This document shows positions 55,820-64,000 of a DNA stretch of 64,000 bases, piece by piece. Location of the stretch: NCBI GenBank assembly GCA_029378245.1, contig JARKIF010000047.1, forward strand, positions 309,011 to 373,010, in the 5' to 3' direction. Both the position numbers and the translations under genes were made by a program. The first letter of the stretch is position 1. Each line of letters begins with the position of its first letter. The DNA comes from Roridomyces roridus. Lineage: Eukaryota; Basidiomycota; Agaricomycetes; Agaricales; Mycenaceae. The notes under the pieces are model-generated. The model did not search any database and was not told the origin of the DNA. It saw nothing but the letters and a program-made list of their open reading frames with translations.

Positions 55820-56410
55820 TCTAAACATCGGTGGTTAGGTGGTATTCTGGCGGGGGTGTGACTATCCAACTGATCACAGGGAATCCACCGTCTCAATTTT
55901 ATTATCCGAGTGTGACACTGCCTTCAAATTCGAGCCGTCGGCCTGCTTGCCTTTTCGGGCTTGCGATTTCTGATCCGTTTCCGCAAATCTTTCATACCTC
56001 AGTCCGCCGGCGACTCAACCTGAACGGCGCTCTGTACAATATCGATTTACAGAGAGGATATCCTGAAGTTGGCTACGTACAAGAATAAAACAAGAAACAA
56101 GGAAGAGGTGTGTCACAAAGAGAAAGAAACCAAGGAGCGAGGGTATTCACCTCAAACTTACCCACCTCTCCTCCTGGACCTTCTCCCTTTCCCCATTCTC
56201 CTCGACCTCCTCCCCATCCAAATCCCTCCCCAAACTCATGCCACCCACTGCAATCCCAGGACTCGCCGTACCCAATACGCATAATACGCCGGACCCGGGG
56301 CGTTACTCCCACCGGGCGACCGACCTCCACCACGGCCCATCTTCCAGCCCGAGTGGCTACATCCCGCGCTGAATGGCTAGTGTCGCGTGCGTAGTGGATC
56401 CACCGACGCA
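55820..56410 (-). pseudogene. degenerate duplicate of the OPI1 3' end and its downstream flank
   Basis: 55900-56160 matches 62580-62850 downstream of OPI1 (ccgtcggcctgcttgccttt; gatttctgatccgttt; ggcgctctgtaca; aaacaagaaacaaggaag). 56270-56410 matches OPI1 coding sequence (atacgccggac.cgg, gcgttactccca.c.ggcgacc, agtggctacatcccgcgctg, gcgtagtggatccacc.acgcatc) with a deletion of about 60 bp. It encodes nothing intact. Confidence 0.75.
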
Positions 56411-57575
56411 TCCGCATAGAACGATCCCGGGCGACGGGGGACGGTCGGATGGGCATTGAGAGTAGGGGAAGGACGGAGGATGGTCTGCCACTCGCCTCCC
56501 CGAGGTATCGAGAAATGGCGAGGGAGGCCGGGTCGTAGAGTTGCTCCAGAGTTGGGCAGCAGAGGTGGTCGAGGGTGGTCGAGGGTGGCAACGAACGAGC
56601 GGACTGGGAAAGGTGGAACGCGATACATGTGTGTAGTGCGAGACGGCTGTTGTCCAGCGCGAGTGGTGACGGTGACTGTACTAGCACCACCAACGCCGGC
56701 AGCAGCAGCGTGCATATGCTAGACTCGTTGTTCCATGCATAGAGACATATTATGCTAGGTGCTGAGTCGCAAAGACAGTAGTGCAGCGGTGAGAGGCGCA
56801 CTCGGGTGCTGGTACCGGTCGGATTGTCACACGAGTCCCATTCGCTCGAAACTGGAACGGGAGCACGAGTGGGGTACAGGCGAAGATGGGCCTGCGGTGG
56901 AGAGTGGGGTGTAGAAGCATTGCGCTCAGGATCTTTGGGTCAAGCTCCGAAATGTCGATGTAGACACACAAAGGGTGCTCACCTCCCCAGCATCCTCCAT
57001 TCCTCGGTCCACAGGTTCCCTTCCAAGAAGCAGCGCAAGCGGCATGCCACTCGTTTCCAATGTCCTCCAGCCTCCTCGCCCGCTGAAGGGTTCGGATTCA
57101 GATACGCATCGCACCCAGGCGTGGGCGTGAGCGGGGCGTCCCGGACGATAATATGTGGTTTGCCGACCGAGCAGCACGATTTGTAACGATGCTGAAAACA
57201 CGGACATCGCTCCCGTAGTGCGCCATTGAAAAGACGGAACGGCTGCAGGATGGGGGTGGCTCTGCTGGCTGGTGAGGTTAGCGAAGAGGCGCTCCTGGAG
57301 CAAAAGTATGGTAGCTGCTGGCCGAAAATGCGCAAGAGTCAAGACGAAGAAGTGGCCACTCCTGGTAACCGGTAAAGTGGAGCTACCGTGGGCTGGAAAC
57401 TGCTGTCGTCGTACGTGAAGGACCGGAAGTCATTTGTGTATGATCGAGGCAGATTGTACCGCAGCGCAGGACTCTTCTGTCAAGTAAAGGCACAGTGGTC
57501 CTGGAGGAGCTCAAGTCACTCTGAGTTGTGATCAATTGATCGCCTTTTGCATCTTCTTCCAATCCCGCACTCCGC
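56411..57575. repeat. second cluster of family X and family Y repeats
   Basis: Family X at about 56540-56722 includes a short tandem duplication (ggtggtcgagggtggtcgag). Family Y lies at 56957-57170, where the minus strand ends at a gtgagc donor-like site and continues gacgataatatgtggtttgc, matching 53245-53275 (gatgatacatggagtac). The rest, to the start of the next F-box pseudogene, has no recognised feature. Confidence 0.55.
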
Positions 57576-59117
57576 ATGGACGCGGTTCAAAGCAACGCCT
57601 CCGAATCCTCGTCCGAGGTTCCAACATTGAATCTTCCTCTGACAAAAGATGCATCCTATGGAACTCGACTCTACACGCTACTACATTCCAATGAGCCCCC
57701 GAATGACTCCGAAATCCCGTTTCTCCATCCATCGCTTCAGAAATGAGCGGGCGTCTGGAGTGGCTCGACGACGAGGTGTCTCGATTGTGGAATCGATGGG
57801 TCGAGCTGACAGCGGAGCGCACTACACTTGCTCAATCTCACGAAAACCACCAACGCGTCTCTCCCCCGTCCGATCGCTCCCTTCCGAGATACTGGGCGAA
57901 ATTTTCGCGTGGACGCTACCCACCGTCGCAGAGGCGTCCGACCGAACCAGTTTCAAGTTCCATCACAGCCCGTGGAACTTGACTCATGTCTGCAGCCGTT
58001 GGAGGGCCATCGCCATTTCCACGCCTTCGTTGTGGTCGCTGCTTGTACTGCCTTACGAAAAGTATCATTACCCCATGGGAGCGGCCGAGACACAGGTGCA
58101 GCGTGCGCAAACGCTCAAGATCCATTTTTATGGAAGGAATTACGAGTGGTCGGCGTATCCCCAGATCCAGATGCTAGAGTATCTAATCCAGCATTCGCCA
58201 CGATGGGAGGAATTCTCTGTCCATCTGACTCAACACCTACATCCTAGCCTGGCCGCTCTTTCCAATCGGGTCCCGGCATTGCGCAGAGTGTTGCTGCACT
58301 GGTTTGAGGCATTTGAGGATGAGACCGAAGAGTCGACGGATGCCCTGGATTTTATTCAGACGGCGGGGTCTCTGGTCGAATTGAATGTTTTGCGGAAACA
58401 CCACAGCATCTCTTGTTCCCCGCCGGCAAACCGTCTCACTCGCTACTATGTCAACGCGCCTTGGGAGGCCCACCAACAACTCCTGAGCACCAACTCTACC
58501 TTGGTAGAAGCGCACGTTGACGTCCACCCGGAGGAGTCCGATTGGACAGTTGTCGTTGCAAGCATCGATATGCCCCAGCTCAGACGTCTTTATGTCTCGC
58601 ATGCCGAGCTTCTAGCGCATCTCACCGCGCCTAGCCTCGAGCAAATCACACTGGAGCTCGGCGCGCAAGAGACGGACGTTATTCCGGGAATTCTCGACAA
58701 ATTCTTCGCAGCCTCGTCGAAGAACATTCGCAGGCTCGGTTTACGTGGCGCACCTGGCGCTCATTTAACTAAGAAGGTCTTGCAGAGACTGCCCTTCCTC
58801 ACTGAGCTGCCATCATGTCTACCCCGCCGATGATGATGAGCCCAACGTCCTTGATCTACACGATCTCCTCGACTCGAACAATCCGCCAACGAAATGTGTC
58901 TGCTCTCATCGACTCATTCCTGTCGCCCCGGTTATCCCACATTCACCTGGCATTCGAAGAACCAATGAGGTTCAATTACGAACTCCTTCGCGTCGTGATA
59001 CAGTCACGGTCTTTGGGCGGCGCCGCGCTGCTCAGGTCCGCGACGATTCACTTCGAGAGAAATAATCCATACCATTCCGTCATCCCAGTCACTTCAGGGA
59101 GTATGGATTGGACGTGA
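57576..59117 (+). pseudogene. F-box family A pseudogene 2, about three frameshifts
   Basis: It begins MDAVQSNASESSSEV .. YGTRLYTLLHSNEPPNDSE and meets a deletion before the coiled coil (FLHP instead of FLR.IASE). A second frame covers the F-box region and most of the leucine-rich part without stops (57880-58820: SLPSEILGEIFAWTLPTVAE .. HLTKKVLQRLPFLTEL). A further shift gives SPRLSHIHLAFEEPM .. GSMDWT, stop 59115. It is less decayed than pseudogene 1. Confidence 0.86.
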
Positions 59118-60544
59118 GGCATATAGAATGCACGAACGTCCTGGAGCGTATGGCAGAATGGACCTGTACACCAACTTGGACTCGTATGCCCTACCTTTGA
59201 TCATGATACTCTTTCTTTCTTGTTCTTGCCAGTGACTCGCCAAAATTGGATGATGCTTGGAACTTCAGAAATAATTCAATTCAATGGCCGTTTCGTGCAA
59301 TTCTGCGAGCTGCTTTGATCATGACCTTCGAGGGTTTTTTCTTGCCTTGGCAGCAGATGCATGGCCGCCTCATGCCAGTGCGGCATCTGTCAGAAATGGT
59401 AAGAAACACGACGTGGCCTGGAATACTCGTCTGGCACATCCAAGTCAATTGAAGATGAATCAAAAAAGAGAGGGACGGGTCGGCTTGCGGACTCACGCAA
59501 TCGAATCGGCCTGCGATTTTCGATCCAGTCGGCTTGCGTTCTTCGTGTCGTTCGATGCCGCCGAGGAGTACCAGCTTGGACCGCCCCAACCCATCTCACA
59601 ATGGCATCCTCCGGGGTTCGATCCCGGCACCTTCGTATACATGTGAGCCAAATACGAAGGCGAGACTCATCCAAGTGAGCCAAGCTGAAGGGCACTAAGT
59701 AATGGCTCTAACATGGGCGGTTAGTTGGGTGTTTCTGGCATGGTCATCTGGAACTTGCTTTTAGCACGGTAGAAATGGCTCTTCTATGTAGACCGCGTAG
59801 ACCGCGTATGGTGCGTAGACTGATGATTCGCGTAGGTGTGTTGGCGAGGAAGTGGGAGCAAACCGGGAGCAGTAAATGTTGTTGCCGATCCATGATCGCA
59901 GCGCCCGCTGTCAGCCGTTGTCCAATACTCAGGCAACGATCAGACGGATCAGGCAGCGGGTGCATCGAGTATAAATCCGCCGGACTTCAATCCTTCGTCT
60001 TTGCTTCTTGCCCCCGTCTGCCCCACCCACGATCTGCGGTCCCTTTTGACTTCACAAGTCCTGCATGCTGTTCTGTTTCCCCCTTGGCTCCTTGGTTTTT
60101 CACTCTGGCTCTCTACTACTTCAGCTTCCCAAGTCTCTTCAAACTCAACCTCTGTCTCAGTGCCTTTTATGAGTAGCTTATGAAGTAGCCACCGGTAGGC
60201 CACTGCCTTGTACACTGTAACACTGTTGCCAGTCTCATATATATTTTTCGTCCGTTCTTTTGCGCACTTCGGCTGTCAATGATTGAGAATCAGCGGCGAG
60301 GTGTCGTACAACCTGCCCGGAAATAGTTACGGATGCAGCTCGGCTGCCTAAGCGGTTCGTCTACGCGCCGTACGCGACTCTACCGTAGACTACAGTAAAA
60401 AGGGCTCGACAATATAGAGGTAACCTTTGTACGCGCGTACGCGGCATACCCGGTCTACATAGGCCTATGTAGACTGGCCGGGTTTTCCAGATGTCTCTAT
60501 CTAGATCAACACAACAAAATTCGACTGTATAATTTTTGGCGCAT
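59118..60544. other. intergenic with tRNA-like copy 2 and no gene
   Basis: 59500-59745 duplicates 55600-55850 (ggcctgcgatt.tcgatccag, tcttcgtgtcgttcgatgcc, tcacaatggcatcc), including the tRNA-like sequence at 59601-59684 (minus). 59745-60510 interrupts the match to the OPI1 3' flank seen in the other copies and has no recognised origin. It contains a gtagaccgcgtagaccgcgta direct repeat near 59798. Confidence 0.55.
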
Positions 60545-60720
60545 CCGAGTGTGACATTGCCTCGAATTCGGGCCGTCGGCCTGCTTGCCTTTTCGGGCCT
60601 GCGATTTTTGATCCGTTTCCGCCTCTGTCTTGGCGTCATAGCAGAACTATTATTATTAGCAGCTGGAGCTCTCGATTAGACGTTCTGTACAAGTATCAAT
60701 TTACAGAGGGGTGATCCCAG
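60510..60720. repeat. third partial copy of the OPI1 downstream flank
   Basis: tccgagtgtgacattgcc, ccgtcggcctgcttgccttt, gatttttgatccgtttccgc and ctgtacaagtatcaatttac occur in the same order as at 55900-56060 and 62585-62745, with an unrelated stretch (about 60635-60690) in the middle. Confidence 0.7.
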
Positions 60721-60896
60721 TACAGTGATACACAGTTATCAATATGCAAGGACATTGCCAGCAGGTTTCCTACAAGGTCTGAGACAGATCGGTACCTAAA
60801 AAAAGTGAAAACCGGCGGCCATTCGGTCAATTATCTGAGCATCCACATACATCCCACAGAAATCAAAGACCGCAGCCCCTCCCCACCCCTCGCATC

Positions 60897-62303
60897 CTAG
60901 TCATCCCCAAAAACGACATCCCAGCACCCATCATCCGCGGACACGCCAGCTAAAATGTCCTCCACCACCACGAGACGCTGCGCACTTGAAATGAGCTCAA
61001 CAGTTCCCCTGTCGAACGACACGCTCCGCAGGCTCGGGGAAATTTCCGAGCCAAGGCGCAAGCGCAAGCGCACTGCGGACCAAGGAAGCGGTGTATACGT
61101 ATCGCACATCCGCAGGGAATCTGGGTCGCACGGACTCGGTGGTGCGACGACGCGGTGGAGATGCCTCTCAGGGCGGTCAGATTCACCGTCCATTTGCCAC
61201 GCAAGATTCGTCGTGGTGGTGAGGTCGAATATGAAACCCAGGGAGAGAAACTTGCGACCCCGGCGGCAGACGGGCGATGGCATTGAGAGCCAGGGAGTAG
61301 GCGGCATGGTCAAAGACCCGCGGCAGATGGAGATCGCTGGCACTGGCAGCTTCCTTGGGAGTGAGGGGAAGGATAGGGATAGCCACTCGACATGCGGAGT
61401 GAGCGGGAGGAGATGGGGAATGTACGAGGCGGGTGCGATGAGTTCCTTGATCTTGCTGGAGCTATGATGCTGAGAAGGTGAGCCCGATACAAGCGAGGAG
61501 CGTCGAATCGAGTTGGGTGAGCAGTTGAGGGCACGAAGATCCTCCTGTCGGGCTATGAACGCCACCAGGTCGGTGAAGATCACATTGCTCCTGGACTCCA
61601 CCGTTACATCCGCATACTGGAGGTCAGGGCATGCGAGGAAGGCGGAGTAAACAGAATCGGGGACACCGCGCAGAGGCCCGATGAAGAAGGACCTCGGGTT
61701 ACAGCGGTGATTGACCAGTGTGTACTTTGTCGACAGCTTCTGGACGTGTATGCCTCCGGCAAAAAGAGACGTTTGGGATACACGTCTGTGGATATACGCT
61801 CTTCCGTCGACCATTGGTCCTGTACGGGGCGGGATACACGAGCCCACTCGCCCTGGGCAATCAACAGGGTGTCCGTGGCGGGTTTGCGGAAGATGTGCGA
61901 GAAGATGAGAGTGACGGGGTGCAATTCACGAGACGTCATACATTTCCTTCCACTTGGATTCCATTTTGTCGTAGATCACTATGTCTGGAATGGGCGCCGT
62001 CGCGCCGAGGATGGGACCCAGCCGCTGAAACTCGGATATTGGCATCCTCCTTATGTTTTGGAAATACTCCAGCCATTGGATTGGGCATATGTGGCCCACA
62101 AACACGATGAGGTATAGCGAGTCGGAGAGCACGAGTTTCACGGTTCCAGTACGAATTTGGGACTACGATATGCCCAACCGGAAAAGCAGGCGGGCCGATG
62201 CGATTCGTCGAAGGCTGGAGGATATGTGCATCGTCGTGCATAGCTCCTTTCTGTCTATAAAGGAGCAGATGCGATCCGACAATTCGTTTGGAAGGTTTTC
62301 CAT
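60897..62303 (-). pseudogene. F-box-like family B member 5, clearly broken
   Basis: It begins MENLPNELSDRICSFIDRKE at 62303 and meets an in-frame TAG at 62163-62165 where member 3 has Arg. It then continues (SDSLYLIVFVGHICPIQWLE .. PDIVIYDKMESKW), shifts frame near 61880-61925, and lacks the hydrophobic segment: VSRP joins almost directly to WSTEERIS, a deletion of roughly 150 bp compared with members 3 and 4. Later frames cover YTLVNHR .. VPDSVYSAFLACPD .. with at least two more shifts before 60897. Confidence 0.85.
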
Positions 62304-62865
62304 GGAGACAAGCAAGAGACAAGTGTCTTGAGAGAATCGTCAGCCAAACGTAGTCGGGCTGCCGGAGAACATACGCGACTCACACAACACTGTTATGTAC
62401 ACGAGCTTTAGGCCCACAAACGCAGTTCTGGTGGGAACGTGAAAGCGATGATGAGGGTAGGAGGAAAGGAGGTTATGCCAAGTGTCTGATTGCCTTTGCT
62501 GACGCTTGGATGCATCGACGCTCTAACATGGGTGGTTGGGTGGGTGGATGGACACAAGACAGTTTTCGACTGTGTAGTTTTTATTCCGAGTGTGAATCTG
62601 TCTCGAATGCGAAGCCGTCGGTCTACTTGCCTTCTCGGGCTTGCGATTTCTGATCCGTTTTCGCCAAGACCGTCTTCAAGTTATAGCACCCCATTCTCGC
62701 CTCGACCTAAAAGGCGCTCTGTACAAGTATCAATTTACAGAGAGGCTATCCCAGCGCTACCTACGTACAAGAAAAAACAAGAAACAAGGAAGGGATGTGT
62801 ATGTGTGTCAAAAAAAATTCAAGAAACCAAGGAGCGAGCGCATTAACCTCACTTCACCTCATCCA
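62304..62865. other. flank between family B member 5 and OPI1
   Basis: 62519-62850 is the apparent source of the copies at 55820-56160 and 60510-60720. It lies immediately downstream of the OPI1 stop codon and probably contains its 3' UTR. Confidence 0.6.
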
Positions 62866-64000
62866 TCAACCTCCATACCCTTCTCCTCCCCCTCCCTCTC
62901 CCCGTCCTCCTCGTCCTCCTCCCCCCTCCTCCCTCGGCGTCCCCAAACTCATCCCACCCAACGCAATCCCAGGACTCGCCGCACCCGAATACGCAGAATA
63001 CGCCGGACTCGGCGCAGCATCCGAGAACCTCGGACTCGGGGCATTACTCCCATCAGGCGACCAAGGCGTCCCACCTGACCCTCGGGCACCCCTCAGCCCA
63101 GGCCCGTCGTCCAGCCCAAGTGGCTCCATCCCCCGCTGAATACCCACAGTCCGTAGGCGATCCACCCACGCATCTGCACGGTCCAAACTCTCCCCAACAA
63201 CAGCCGTAACACCCCTCATCATATCCAAACTCTCCATCGCCAGCGCCAACACCCGCTGCGCAGCAGCCATCGCCCGATTAGCGTCCGCTTCACCCACGAT
63301 ACCAACACCATTGGCCTCCCCAGCAGCCGTGGATGACGACGAGCCATGCCGACTATGTCCATGTCCATGCGATGAACGCAAATGCAGATGCCCCCGTGGT
63401 CCAGGACTCACAGGAGGGGTCTCGTCTGCACCAGCTCCACGCTCCCTCCTCCCCGCCGCTCCCCCTCTTCACAACACCCGTCCCGTCAATAGTCCCCCGT
63501 CCCGAAACGCCCGTAGCACTCCCCCCACGCCCGCCTCTGCCCACTAAACCTCCTCGGTAGCCCAAGTATGAAACCCCTCCCGCCCCCTGGCTGGTTCCGG
63601 CAGCGCACCACCCGCGTACTTGGATACAACGCCCACGACCTGGCGGATGGTGTGCACGATATCACTCCGCAGGTGGGACAGTGTGCGAAGGTGGTCTGGT
63701 GTCAACTCGGGCGTTGACGATGAGGAAGAAGGGTCGGAGGAAGATGACGATGTAGGTGGTGGTGCGGGTTGCAAGGACGCGATAAAGTCTCGTAGAATCA
63801 ATATCTGGGCGTCGATGTGTTGTGTAGCATACTGACCGATTCGTGAGATAAGAAGGAGAGAGGGGAGAGGAAGACATACCTGTAGCCATTGGAGACAGTA
63901 CCTCAGTTTCCGCATACTCTCGTCGCTCAGCGCAGCGCTCAGCCCCCCGCCTCGAGTAACATCGCCTGCCACCCGCTACGTGGCGCTACCTGTCTGTCTT
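62866..64000 (-). CDS. OPI1: Opi1-like transcriptional repressor, 5' end outside the window
   Basis: Opi1 represses phospholipid-synthesis genes in yeast and senses phosphatidic acid at the ER. Here the minus strand reads SMRKLRYCLQWLQ, an intron 63832-63879 (gtatgt..tcag), then YATQHIDAQILILRDFIASL, TIRQVVGVVSKYAGGALPEP and, after a further intron (about 63450-63550), AMAAAQRVLALAMESLDMMR and ESLDRADAWVDRLRTVG, the conserved C-terminal Opi1 region. The stop is at 62866 after a Gly-rich tail. The frame from GALPEPARGREG to FILGLPRR needs one base fewer in a run of four C at 63574-63577, so a frameshift or sequence error sits there. An acceptor-like cacgtag at about 63979 suggests that the exon start lies just inside the window. 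Confidence 0.88.

Noticed and set aside
1..64000. CRISPR arrays, bacterial operons or ribosome-binding sites
   Set aside because: No regularly spaced identical repeats; intron-containing genes show that this is eukaryotic nuclear DNA.

Overview
The window is fungal nuclear DNA, most likely from an Agaricomycete (mushroom-forming basidiomycete). The evidence is the abundance of short 45-65 bp GT-AG introns, genes cut into many small exons, an F-box gene expansion, a KDZ-transposase-type CxC1 fragment, a Zn2Cys6 regulator, a CBM1-GH3 beta-glucosidase and an Opi1 homologue. No species can be named. All gene models were spliced by hand from splice signals and reading-frame continuity. For most spliced genes the joined exons sum to a multiple of three; for the glycoprotein gene they miss by one base and MYND and OPI1 carry frameshifts, as stated in those entries.

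Layout. 1-3778 is a decayed Ty1/copia element on the minus strand (5' LTR, half-tRNA primer site, gag, protease, RT) with a non-autonomous hAT-type element inserted in gag. 3784-6375 holds nested TIR elements and no gene. 6376-9349 is a 13-exon gene for a protein with an MLKL-like helical N-terminus, a complete TKL-type kinase and three tandem HECT-like repeats. 10209-11780 is a Ty3/gypsy remnant with another hAT-type insertion, followed by a degenerate tRNA-Ile and a second copy of the 5 kb MITE in inverted orientation. 13952-17721 holds an orphan gene and a Zn2Cys6 transcription factor. 17722-26852 is gene-poor, with a 280-bp tandem array and a mariner-like MITE. 26853-31269 is a secreted CBM1-GH3 beta-glucosidase with about 36 exons, several only 4-15 nt long. 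32028-35144 holds a MYND-finger gene and a Kre9/Knh1-like secreted protein gene.

36450-62303 is a turbulent F-box region. It contains one intact and two broken members of family A, two intact and three broken members of family B, a CxC1 gene, a macrophage-activating-glycoprotein-like gene, decayed repeated exons, and partial copies of the 3' end of the OPI1 gene, whose full copy runs off the right edge (62866-64000).

The strongest candidate for something undescribed is the 6376-9349 protein. Its parts suggest a signalling or cell-death factor: a membrane-acting or oligomerising helical module, a kinase, and a repeated ubiquitin-ligase-derived module without a visible catalytic cysteine lobe. 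That role is inference. A second notable feature is the micro-exon structure of the GH3 gene. Several genes carry single-base frameshifts, some in homopolymers, so assembly error must be excluded before they are called pseudogenes.
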